From Coriobacteriaceae bacterium (GTDB lineage Bacteria > Actinomycetota > Coriobacteriia > Coriobacteriales > Coriobacteriaceae), in the NCBI GenBank assembly GCA_902364645.1, contig CABJEP010000023.1, forward strand, positions 7,065 to 21,844: 14,780 nt of DNA, given 5' to 3'. This document shows, piece after piece, positions 6,008-14,748 of this stretch (its first letter is position 1; each line of letters opens with the position of its first letter). The translations under genes were made by a program, and so were the position numbers. Below the pieces are notes generated by a model, which did no database searches, was not told where the DNA came from, and saw only the letters and a program-made list of their open reading frames with translations.

Positions 6008-9000
6008 GTGAAGTCGCTAAGCAACGTCGGCGCGGAGCGCCTGGGAGACGCCCTCGGCGAATCCATCGACGACGGCGCGAAGTTGTCGATAATCAGCTCG
6101 TATTTCACCGTGTTCGCCTACGGGGAGCTCAAAGAGGAGCTCTCCAAGGTCGACGAGGTGCGCTTCCTGTTCAGCGAGCCCACCTTCATCAAGCGCATGG
6201 CCGACTCGAAGGAGCCGCGCGAGTTCGAGGTAGCCCGCCGCGCGCGCGAGGTCGGCGTCGGCGGCTCGGGGCTCGAGCTCACGCTGCGCAACAACCTAAA
6301 CCAACGCGCGCTCGCCCGCGAATGCGCCGAGTAGATCCGCGAGAAGGGCGTCTTCAAGTCCGCCAAGACGTCCGGCGCCATTCAGCCGGGCGGCACCTAC
6401 GTGGTGGAGAACCCATCCGGCGACGACCACGCCTTCATGGGCGCCGCCGCGAACTTCACGCAGGAGGGCCTCGGCTACGAGCGCCGTCCGGGAACCGTGA
6501 CCTGCGTGAGCCATTTCGAGAACGCGACCGAGGCCGTCGGCCTCAAGATGATGTTCGAGTCGGTCTGGGACAACCCTGCCATGGTCGAGGAGGTCACCGC
6601 GCAGGTGGCCGCCCAGGTCGAGACGCTCTACCGCGAGAACCCGCCCGAGTTCATCTATTTCCTGACCCTGTACCACCTGTTCCGCGACTTCATGGAGGAC
6701 GACGAGGACAACGGCATCCGCCCCGGCCTCAAGTTCGAGGAGTCCGTGGTCTGGAGCAAGCTCTACGACTTCCAGAAGGACGCCGTCGTGGGCGCCATCC
6801 GCAAGCTGGAGAAGTACAAGGGCTGCATCATCGCCGACTCGGTGGGCCTGGGCAAGACCTACGAGGCGCTCGCCGTCATGAAGTACTACCAGGAGCGCAA
6901 CGACCGCATCCTCGTGCTGTGCCCGAAGCGCCTGCGGGACAACTGGACCCTGTGGACGCAGGACAACGACGACCGCAACCCGCTGGCCGACGACCGCTTC
7001 AGCTACACGGTGCTCAACCACACCGACCTGTCGCGCTACCACGGCATGAGCGGCGAGGTGGACCTCGAGCACCTGCGCTGGGGCCACTTCGACCTCCTCG
7101 TCATCGACGAGAGCCACAACTTCAGGAACAAGAGCACCGACGCGGACAAGACCGACCGCTACACGCGCCTCATCGAGGACGTCATCAAGTCGGGCCAGCG
7201 CACGAAGGTGCTCATGCTCTCTGCCACCCCGGTGAACAACCGCCTGCTCGACCTGCGAAACCAGATCGAGCTCATCACCGAGGGAGACGACGCGTACCTC
7301 GCCGATACCGATGGCATCCCGTCGATCACCCACGTGACGCGCGTCGCCCAGCAGAGGTTCAACGAGTGGAGCAAGCTCTCCGACTCCGAGCGCACGACCG
7401 AGAGCTTCGTGAACGCGGTGAACGCCGACTACTTCAAGCTGCTCGACGTGCTGACCATCGCGCGCAGCCGCAAGCACATCACGAAGTACTACGGCGCCGC
7501 GAGCGGTACCTTCCCGGCGCGCCGGCCGCCCCTGTCGTTTCAGACGCCCATTGACCTAGAAGGCGAGCTGCCGCCGATTGCCGTGCTCAACGACATGATC
7601 GCCCAGCTCACGTTCGCCCAGTACCAGGTGCTCTCCTACGTGCGCGCCGACCAGCGCCGCAAGTACGAGGACCGCTACGGGGACACGTGGGGCAAGGACT
7701 TCGAGAGCCAGGTCCACCGCACGACGGCGGTGGCCAACCTCATGCGCGTCAACGTCCTCAAGCGCATGGAGTCCTCCGTGAACAGCTTCCGCATCACGCT
7801 GCGACGAATCCTCGACGGCTGCGTCGACCTGCGCGCGAGGCTCGACGCCGACGCGTCGGGGGTCGCCTACGGCACCGAGGGCCTCGAGGACGGGTTCGAC
7901 GACGACGATGCCGAGGAGTTCGAGGCCGGCGGCAAGGTGCGAGTCGACCTGCGAGACGTCGACGCCCTGCGCCTGGGCCAGGACCTCGACTTCGACATCC
8001 AGGTGCTCCGGGCCCTGCTAACCTATGCCGACGCGGTGACGCCCGAGCGCGACGCCAAGCTCGTGAAGCTGCGCGACTTCACCGCGGGCAAGGTCAGCGA
8101 GCCGTACAACCCCGGCAACCGCAAGGTGCTGGTGTTCAGCGCGTTCGCCGACACGACGGCGTACCTTTTGAGCAGCTGGCGCCCTGGCTGAAGCGCGAGC
8201 TCGGAATCGAGTGCGCCGAGGTGGCGGGCAGCTCCAACCGGACCTACTCGCTGAAGCTTCCCAGGACCACCTTCGAGAACATCCTCGCGAGGTTCTCTCC
8301 CGTCTCAAAGGAGCTGCCGGAGAGCCAGCGGGAGCTCGGCGAGATCGACGTCGTCTTCGCGACGGACTGCATCTCCGAGGGCCAGAACCTGCAGGACTGC
8401 GACTGCCTGGTGAACTACGACATCCACTGGAACCCCGTGCGTATCATCCAGCGCTTCGGCCGCATCGACCGCCTGGGATCGAAGAACTCCCAGATCCAGC
8501 TGGTCAACTTCTGGCCGGACATCGCGCTCGACGAGTACATCCAGCTCGAGGGCCGCGTGAAGGGGCGCATGGCGCTGCTCGACGCGTCGGCAACCGGCGA
8601 GGAGAACGTGCTGGAGGCCAAGGGCAATGGAGAGATGAACGACCTCAAGTACCGTCGCCGGCAGCTCCAGCAGCTCAAGAGCGAGGTGCTCGACCTCGAG
8701 GACATCTCGGGCGGCATCTCGATCACGGATTTCGCCTTCGACGACTTCCGCGTGGAGCTCCAGCGCTACGCCAAGGAGCATCCCGGCGCGTTGGAGAACT
8801 CGCCGGCGGGACTGCACGCCGTGGCCCCCATCCCCGACGAGCTTCGCAGCGACGTGAAGCCAGGCGTGGTCTTCTGCCTCAAGCAGAACGACGAGGGCAA
8901 CGATCCCAGGGACACGAACCCTGTCTTCCCGTACTACGTGGTGTACGTGTCGGCCGACGGCGAGGTCATGACGAAGCACACCCAGCCCAAGCCGGCGCTC

Positions 9001-9252
9001 GACATCATGCGCGCCGTCTGCTCTGGGCATCCCGAGCCCATCGCTAAGCTGTGCCGCGAGTTCAACCGCGAGACCCGCGACGGGACGAGGATGGACGCCT
9101 ACACCGACCTGCTTGACGATGTCGTTGCGGCCATCACCGGAACGCAGCAGGACAAAGGCATCGAGAGCCTGTTCAGCCTGGGAGAGGTCGGCAGCGGCAC
9201 CGTCATGGGCTTCAACGACTACTCGTTGGTATGTTTCGCGGTGCTGCGATGA
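6008..9252 (+). pseudogene. PLD-like/SNF2-family helicase, broken by an amber codon and a frameshift
   Basis: About 1,081 residues if restored. The N-terminus (about 1-160) is phospholipase D-like: ISSYFTVFAYGEL and GAAANFTQEGLG match the fold, but the HxK histidine appears lost (SAKTSG). A SNF2/superfamily 2 helicase follows: Walker A GLGKT (280-284), DESH (367-370), SATP (405-408), FATDCISEGQNLQ and QRFGRIDRLG (about 815-825). Lesion 1: TAG at 6332-6334, codon 109, with the same frame continuing as IREKGVFKS; a Trp codon there is likely original. Lesion 2: at 8166-8169 the T run is one short, since five Ts would restore AYLFEQLAPWLKREL. The start is GTG 6008 just after the RHH stop. The end overlaps the next gene by ATGA. 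The predicted role is DNA translocation in a defence system; this copy is probably inactive. Confidence 0.85.
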
Positions 9253-10031
9253 GCGGCATCGACTGGAACGGAATCCTGCGCCTGCCCGAAGCGGCGCTCG
9301 CGGGATGCCGCCGCATTCCCAAGACGGTGCTCGTCAAGCAGGCCATGCTCACCAAGACCGAGCAGAAGAGGCTCGACAAGGTCGCGCGCCTCGAGCACTT
9401 CGCCACGGTCCAGAAGTCCACGACGCGCATCCCGCCGTACGAGGACGACGAGCGCAACGTGCAGAGCGTCGTCTTCCTCCGTTGCGAGATGACAGCCGGG
9501 ACCATGGCGGTGGCCGAGGTGGCGGAGCTCGTGCACAAGTGCTTCCCGAACCCGACGGTGCTCCTGGTCGAGGCGGGCGGCTGCGCGTGCATATCGGTCG
9601 CCCTCACGCGGAGGAGCCAGGCCGAGCAGGGCGCGACGGTCGTCGACCGAGTCGAGTCGACGGGCGCGTTCGATCCTGGCCGTTCAGAATACGCGGACTT
9701 CCTAGGCGCGCTGGCATTCGGGCGGCTCTCGCAGGGCGACCTCTGGGAGTACCTGGTCGACCTGTCGCGCACCGTAGCGCTGTCCCGCGCGATTGGCGGC
9801 CTGGGGTTCTACCCCGTATGCCCCGCTCGAGACCGGGAAAAGCTGATCGCCCTCACGTCGCGCTACGATGAGATGGGAGCCTCCGTCAAGCGGCTGAAGG
9901 AGCAGCGGCGGTCGAAGGACATAACGCTCAACGAGTCCGCGAAGCTGAGGATGGAAATGAAGGAAGAGGAGCGACGCCTGAGGGCGGTCGCCGATGAGAT
10001 AAAGGAGATCTGCAATGGCCGTTCTAGATGA
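9249..10031 (+). CDS. DUF4391-like protein
   Basis: A 260-residue protein. ATG 9249 is chosen because it overlaps the helicase stop (ATGA), although ATG 9231 is also in frame. The N-terminal pattern, LPEAALAGCRRIPKTVLVKQAMLTKTEQKRL, then VVFLRCEM and VLLVEAGGCACISVAL, fits DUF4391, a family found beside SNF2-type helicases and Type III-like methyltransferases (from memory of such neighbourhoods). The C-terminal ~70 residues form a charged coiled-coil-like stretch (KRLKEQRRSKD, MEMKEEERRLRAVADEI). No catalytic motif is evident; a bridging or targeting role between helicase and methylase would be speculation. The frame is intact, unlike its upstream neighbour, and ends 17 bases inside the next gene. 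Confidence 0.7.
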   Translation: MSGIDWNGILRLPEAALAGCRRIPKTVLVKQAMLTKTEQKRLDKVARLEHFATVQKSTTRIPPYEDDERNVQSVVFLRCEMTAGTMAVAEVAELVHKCFPNPTVLLVEAGGCACISVALTRRSQAEQGATVVDRVESTGAFDPGRSEYADFLGALAFGRLSQGDLWEYLVDLSRTVALSRAIGGLGFYPVCPARDREKLIALTSRYDEMGASVKRLKEQRRSKDITLNESAKLRMEMKEEERRLRAVADEIKEICNGRSR

Positions 10032-10809
10032 GTATATTTTGCGAGCGGCGCGCCTTTTGAGTGATGCTGCAGATGAGGATGTTGATGCGCTCTGCCGTGA
10101 AATCATGCAGGTCTTCGACCTCGACTACACTAACCCCGAGGCTTTAAAATATATCAATTCCTCAAGCTCATTTCGCTACTCGAAAAGCGACCTAGGGATG
10201 ATTCTCCAGAAGCTGCGCCTAAAGCGGGAAGACTCAGACGACAAAGCGTTCGGTGCCGCATTCTGCGCAACTATAACGCAGCATATCAGGAGACTGGAGC
10301 AAGCTCTTGAAGAGGGCGTGAAAGACGACGAGCTCAAAGCCGTATACGACTCAATCGACTACGTCTACGCAAACGCGAGGGGCTACGACTCCTACACGGA
10401 CGGACTAGCCTCCTATTCCTATGGGTCTTCCAATCGCAATGATTTCAACGATGAACAGACGCAACTACGTATCGACAAACTGAAGCATTTCCGTGATGAG
10501 GAGCTCCGTAAGCTGAAAATCGCCGAAGCGCAGGGCGCTAGCGTCAGCCTCACGGCATCCGCCACGAGCAACGTACAGGTCACGTTAGAGGCAACCTTTG
10601 AACAGATTGACAAATTGCCAGAGACAACGCTTTCCGATGACGAGAAGACGCTGCTCAAAGGGATGATGGGCGATCTCAACACAAAAGATAAAAGCAAACG
10701 GGGCAGCAAGCTTGACAAACTCCTGAGCTGGCTTGCCGGCAAGGGCACCGACGTTTTTATTGCCGCCATGCCCTACATAGTTCAACTAATCAAATCTCAA
10801 CTTTCCTAG
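10015..10809 (+). CDS. Unrecognised defence-operon protein of lower GC content
   Basis: A 264-residue protein with no family I can name. ATG 10015 has AAAGGAG 6 bases upstream and overlaps the DUF4391-like gene by 17 bases. The N-terminal half is helical and acidic, with a Ser/Tyr/Asp-rich low-complexity patch (about 116-145, ANARGYDSYTDGLASYSYGS). Then come a charged helix, a beta-rich segment (VSLTASATSNVQVTLEATFE), an acidic helix with LSDDEKTLLKGMMGD, a Lys-rich linker, and a hydrophobic C-terminal helix (DVFIAAMPYIVQLIKSQL). That C-terminal layout recalls tails of some abortive-infection-type proteins (weak inference). Codons are noticeably more AT-rich than in the helicase, suggesting a separate origin or module swap within the operon. 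Confidence 0.7.
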   Translation: MAVLDEYILRAARLLSDAADEDVDALCREIMQVFDLDYTNPEALKYINSSSSFRYSKSDLGMILQKLRLKREDSDDKAFGAAFCATITQHIRRLEQALEEGVKDDELKAVYDSIDYVYANARGYDSYTDGLASYSYGSSNRNDFNDEQTQLRIDKLKHFRDEELRKLKIAEAQGASVSLTASATSNVQVTLEATFEQIDKLPETTLSDDEKTLLKGMMGDLNTKDKSKRGSKLDKLLSWLAGKGTDVFIAAMPYIVQLIKSQLS

Positions 10810-10820
10810 GAGGAGACCTC

Positions 10821-12056
10821 ATGGGCGAGATAGAAAAGATGACTCTTGAATCGGAGAGTCTTATTGACGACCGCCTGAATAAGCTCAAGGAGCTGATGCC
10901 CGAAGTGTTCTCCGAGAGCGGAATCGACTTCGACAAACTGCGGCTGGAGCTTGGCGACGAGGTAGACGAGGGCCTGGAGCGCTATGCGTTCACGTGGCCC
11001 GGCAAGGCCGATGCCATCCGCCAGTCGCAGATGTCCAGCACTGCTACTTTGCGTCCCCGTATCGAGAAAAGCCGCAGCCGCGATGGAGAGGATGGGTCCT
11101 TCGACTCGGACAACATTTATATCGAAGGCGACAATCTCGAGGTGCTGAAGCTCCTACAGCGCGGCTACCACGGCAAGGTCAAGATGATCTACATCGACCC
11201 ACCCTACAACACGGGTCACGACTTTGTCTACAAGGACAATTTCGGCAACTCTGTCGATAACTATAAGGAGCAGGCGGGACTCGCCGGCCAGTCCAACGCC
11301 GACACAAGTGGCCGCTACCATAGCGACTGGTGCTCGATGATGTACCCTAGGTTGAGACTGGCTCGAGAGCTCCTAACCGACGATGGCGTCATTTTCATTT
11401 CGATTGACGATAACGAAGACCGCAATTTGCGCATCCTCTGTGACGAGGTGTTCGGAGAGGCAAATTTCGTTTCTCAGCTAATCTGGGAACGAGCTTACTC
11501 GCCCAAGAATGACGCCAAATACGTTTCAAATAGCCATGATTATGTTCTCGTATACGCCAAATCCATTGAGCGCTTTGTGATTGGACGCCTGCCGAGAACA
11601 GACGAGGCAAACGCCCGCTACAAGAATCCAGACAACGACCCTCGAGGCGTTTGGAAGCCAAGCGACCTCAGTGTAAAGACTTACAGCCCAGATTCCGACT
11701 ATCCAATCACAACGCCCTCGGGGCGTGTTGTAGAGCCTCCAGCAGGACGCTGCTGGAGGCTCTCGCGAAACGCGTTTCGCGAGAGACTCCAGGATAACCG
11801 CATTTGGTTTGGCCCAAACGGCGACAGCGTCCCTTGCATCAAGCGTTTCCTAACAGAGCTCAAATATGATGGAATGGCTCCAACTTCAATCATGTTTTAC
11901 AAAGAAGTGGGTCACAGCCAGGAAGGCGCCAAGGAGCTCGTATCTCTATTTGACGGAAAGGGCTATTTCGATGGACCGAAACCGACGAAACTACTTCAGC
12001 GCCTGATAACCCTTGCGAATCTGCTAATGTGCGATAAAGAAGTAATAGAAGTGTAA
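10821..12056 (+). pseudogene. Type III-like DNA adenine methyltransferase (Mod), 3' end lost
   Basis: Ribosome binding site AGGAGGAG overlaps the previous stop, 11 bases before ATG 10821. The 411 residues include the N-terminal segment with EGDNLEVLKLL (about 101-111) and the catalytic DPPYNTG motif (about 125-131), then SGRYHSDWCSMMYPRL, DDGVIFISIDDNE and a conserved target-recognition stretch with PPAGRCWRLSRNAF and NRIWFG. In this methylase class the SAM-binding FxGxG motif lies after motif IV, near the C-terminus; here the homology stops at KPTKLLQRLITLAN and a few unrelated residues (MCDKEVIEV) lead to a stop. Usual Mod proteins are about 550-650 residues, so roughly a third is missing and activity is not expected. 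Loss coincides with the tet(W)-segment boundary. No Res gene follows. Confidence 0.85.
11712..11792. repeat. Cluster of three adjacent hairpins inside the mod coding sequence
   Basis: Hairpin A, 11712-11726: ACGCCC/GGGCGT with a 3-base loop. Hairpin B, 11732-11763: a perfect 13-bp stem (AGAGCCTCCAGCA) with a 6-base loop. Hairpin C: a perfect 24-bp palindrome at 11761-11784 (TCTCGCGAAACG half), extended to 40 bp at 11753-11792 with one mismatch. B and C share 11753-11763, so they are mutually exclusive. The encoded residues belong to the conserved GRCWR/NRIWFG part of Mod. Confidence 0.75.
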
Positions 12057-12070
12057 AAAATTTTGCCGTT

Positions 12071-12102
12071 CCTATCCGGCACTTAGGGCTGTGTCGGATA
12101 GG
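12071..12102. terminator. Inverted repeat between convergent mod remnant and recombinase remnant
   Basis: Twelve-base arms CCTATCCGGCAC and GTGTCGGATAGG match at 11 of 12 positions (the exception allows a G-U pair in RNA), with an 8-base loop. It lies 7 bases past the recombinase stop on the minus strand, and a T run (TTTTTT) follows about 10 bases later, so it is probably that gene's terminator. It may also lie in or near the end of the inserted element. Confidence 0.5.
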
Positions 12103-12109
12103 TCAGGCG

Positions 12110-12735
12110 TTAGGCTTCCGGCAAGTCTATCTTGCCGACAAAGCTGTAATAAATCTCAATGTCCTGCCTGCGGGTGCCGTTCTCGTCATAGCTGCACTCA
12201 TGCACGACGATTTTCTCAATCATTTCCCGCAAGAGGGTGGGGGTCAATTCTTCAAAAGCAAGGTGCTTTCTCACAATCCCCATGAATTTCTCGGCGTTGA
12301 CGGTGGCGGCCTGCGACTTGGAAAGTTCCTCCTGCAAAGCGGCAGCCCGGTCTTTCAGTTCCCGCTGCTCCTGCTCATAGTCCGCCGACAGCTCCATGAA
12401 ACGCTCGTCGCTGATTTTGCCGCTTACATTGTCCTCATACAGCCGCTTGATAATGCGGTTCACTTCGGCAATGCGTGTCTGGGCCTGTTCAAGCTGCTTC
12501 GTGGCTGCGGCGGTCTTTCTCTTGCCGCCGATTTCGTTCTGCTGGATGAGCAGCTTTACAAAGCGGCTCTCATGCCTGGCGGCGTATTCCGTCACTTGCC
12601 GGAGATTGGAAAGCACGCCCGCCGTCAAAAGGTCGGTGCGGATAAAGTGTGCCGTACAGTCACGGGTACGCTTCTTGTAGCTGCCGCAGATATAACAGTC
12701 CTGCTTGCGGTTCTATTCGTCTGTTCCTGGTTCAA
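12110..12735 (-). pseudogene. Large serine recombinase remnant (internal deletion)
   Basis: The frame from 12712 to the stop at 12110 encodes about 200 residues of a large serine recombinase C-terminus: the second half of the zinc ribbon (DCYICGSYKKRTRDCTAHFI), a coiled-coil region (KQLEQAQTRIAEVNRIIKRL, DYEQEQRELKDRAAALQEEL) and the DUF4368-like end IEIYYSFVGKIDLPEA. The resolvase catalytic domain is missing. A TAG at 12715-12713 blocks this frame, but just upstream a TTG at 12735 with AGAGGAG at ribosome-binding distance starts LNQEQTNR, like the N-termini of such recombinases, and runs into the remnant out of frame. The simplest reading is a deletion of about 1 kb joining codon ~8 to the zinc ribbon. 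The gene would originally have mobilised the tet(W) element; it now cannot. Confidence 0.8.
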
Positions 12736-12816
12736 AATAGTTTCTCCTCTCTGATACTGATTTTATCAATGATATTTCGCAATAGCCAGCAATGAACGCT
12801 TGCATTGCGCAAGACG

Positions 12817-14748
12817 TTACATTATCTTCTGAAACATATAGCGCACCTTGTCCAGGCGGCTGTTTGGACGGCGGGGCTGGATGACTGGCTTGCCGACAGC
12901 GGCCTGATACCCTTTCAGTTCTGTAAGGCATACGCTCTGCCCGTTGGTGTAAAAGGCCAGATCAGTACGGTATGCCTGTATACAGCGGGCGGGAATCTCG
13001 CCAGTAAAGACAACTTCATCCTTTTTTACCTGGACCGTTTCGATGGTGGCACAGTATTTCGGTGCATCATGATAAGCCCTGGAAAGATATTCCCGGGGCG
13101 CATAGAGGGTGAAGGAGAGATAAGGTTCCAGCAGTTGCGTCCCTGATTCCTTCAATGCCTGTTCCAATACAATCGGGGCCAATGAGCGGAAGTCCGCCGG
13201 CGTGCTGACCGGACTGTAATAAAGCCCGTATTCAAAGCAAATCTTACAGTCCGTTACGTTCCAGCCGAACAAGCCCTGCTCCAGCCCGTAACGGATACCA
13301 TCCCTGACAGCGTTTTGAAAACTCTGGTTCAAGTATCCCAGCGAAACCCGGCTCTCGTATTGTACACCGGAGCCAAGCGGGAGTGGTGTAACAGACAGTC
13401 CGATGGATGCCCAAAACGGGTTGGGCGGCACCTCGATATGGATGGTGTGGCTGGCTGCTTTGAGCGGCCGCTCCATATAAATGACGGTGGGTTCCTTTAC
13501 CACTGTTTCAAGCTTGTATTTTTCCGACAGCAAAGCGGAAACAACCTCCAACTGCACCCGGCCCAAAAAAGAAAGAATGATCTCATGGGTGATGGAATCC
13601 ACCTCGCAGCGCAAAAGCGGGTCAGTATCCGCAAGTTGCGTAAGAGCGTCCAGCAGCCGTTCTCTTTGCGCTGCCGTTTTCGGCGCAATCGACGTCCGCA
13701 GCATGGGGAGGGGGTCCTCACGCCACCTTTTACGAGGGAGCCGGGTTGGGTCCCCTAATACATCGTTTAACCTCACGCTGTCGCTGGGAAGGATAACAAT
13801 TTCACCCGGATAAGCGGTGTCTGTCCGAACAATTTCCCCTTTGGATGGAATACGCATCTCTGTGATTTTCAGCTTTTCTCTCCCGGCCAGGGCCACCGTA
13901 TCCCGCAGGCGCAGCGTTCCGCTGTATAGCCGTAGATAGACACGCCGCTGGCCGCAATCTGTATACTCCACCTTGAAAACGCTGCCGCATAGGGCGGCGC
14001 TCCCCTGTTCCCCAATCGGTTGGAACAGCCCTGTCACCGCATCCATCAACGGTTGAATGCCAAGGCCCTTTTTGGCGCTGCCATAATAGACCGGGAACAG
14101 GGAGGCGTCTTGAACCCGCCGCTGTTCCTCCCGCACAAGTTTTTCCCGGCTGATTGGTTCTCCTGCGATATACTTTTCCAATAATTTATCGTTATTTTCG
14201 ATGACCGCATCCCATGCTTCTATGTCGGTATTTTCCTCCAGGACTATTTCCGGGGACAGCGACACCGTCTGCTTGATGATAATATCGGCGGAGAGCTTAT
14301 CCCGAACAGACTGAACCACGCTCTGCAAATCAACGCCAGCCTGGTCGATCTTGTTGATAAAGATAACGGTGGGAATGTTCATTTTCCACAGGGCATGGAA
14401 CAGAATACGGGTCTGGGCCTGCACGCCATCTTTAGCGGAGATCACCAAGATGGCCCCATCTAAAACAGCCAAAGAGCGGTACACCTCCGCCAAAAAATCC
14501 ATGTGGCCGGGCGTATCCACAATGTTGACTTTACATCTGTGCCACTGGAAGGAAGTGACTGCCGCTTGAATGGTAATCCCACGCTGCCGCTCCAAAAACA
14601 TGGTGTCCGTCCTCGTTGTCCCTTTTTCGACGCTCCCCGGTTCTGAAATGGCTCCGCTGGCATATAGCAGGCTCTCCGTCAAGGTCGTCTTTCCAGCGTC
14701 TACATGGGCAAGAATTCCAATATTGATTATTTTCGGCTTATAGGACAA
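12817..14748 (-). CDS. tet(W): Tetracycline resistance ribosomal protection protein Tet(W)
   Basis: A GTPase related to EF-G that removes tetracycline from the ribosome. It shows the G motifs AHVDAGKT (14-21), DTPGH (78-82) and NKID (132-135), and nearly all of it matches Tet(W) as I remember it, including the ending [18 protein letters not shown] (usual ending ...KVRHMFQKVM). Usual length is 639 residues beginning MKIINIG. Here the ATG position is CCG (14736-14734) and the frame stays open to the window edge, so the only in-frame starts seen are TTG 14748 or ATT just before it; neither has a ribosome binding site. The coordinate given uses TTG, and the true start may lie outside the window. 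Scattered substitutions (such as W121 for R) mark a variant allele. Confidence 0.93.
   Translation of the reverse strand: MSYKPKIINIGILAHVDAGKTTLTESLLYASGAISEPGSVEKGTTRTDTMFLERQRGITIQAAVTSFQWHRCKVNIVDTPGHMDFLAEVYRSLAVLDGAILVISAKDGVQAQTRILFHALWKMNIPTVIFINKIDQAGVDLQSVVQSVRDKLSADIIIKQTVSLSPEIVLEENTDIEAWDAVIENNDKLLEKYIAGEPISREKLVREEQRRVQDASLFPVYYGSAKKGLGIQPLMDAVTGLFQPIGEQGSAALCGSVFKVEYTDCGQRRVYLRLYSGTLRLRDTVALAGREKLKITEMRIPSKGEIVRTDTAYPGEIVILPSDSVRLNDVLGDPTRLPRKRWREDPLPMLRTSIAPKTAAQRERLLDALTQLADTDPLLRCEVDSITHEIILSFLGRVQLEVVSALLSEKYKLETVVKEPTVIYMERPLKAASHTIHIEVPPNPFWASIGLSVTPLPLGSGVQYESRVSLGYLNQSFQNAVRDGIRYGLEQGLFGWNVTDCKICFEYGLYYSPVSTPADFRSLAPIVLEQALKESGTQLLEPYLSFTLYAPREYLSRAYHDAPKYCATIETVQVKKDEVVFTGEIPARCIQAYRTDLAFYTNGQSVCLTELKGYQAAVGKPVIQPRRPNSRLDKVRYMFQKIM

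Noticed and set aside
6296..7477. Minus-strand open frame of 393 codons under the helicase
   Set aside because: Its product is a Val/Leu/His-rich repeat-like composition typical of antisense shadows of GC-rich genes; the plus strand has helicase motifs.
8166..8169. Phase-variable tract or programmed frameshift in the helicase
   Set aside because: A run of four or five Ts is too short for typical slipped-strand phase variation, no slippery heptamer is seen, and a second lesion (TAG at 6332) already breaks the gene; simple decay or sequencing error is more likely.
5791..12056. Calling the operon DISARM or BREX
   Set aside because: No DrmA, DrmB, PglZ, BrxC or related genes are present; only general themes (helicase, methylase, PLD fold) are shared.
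12625..12735. A genuine 36-codon gene starting at TTG 12735
   Set aside because: After LNQEQTNR the frame is just the shifted reading of recombinase sequence, so it is better explained as a fused gene start in a deleted recombinase.
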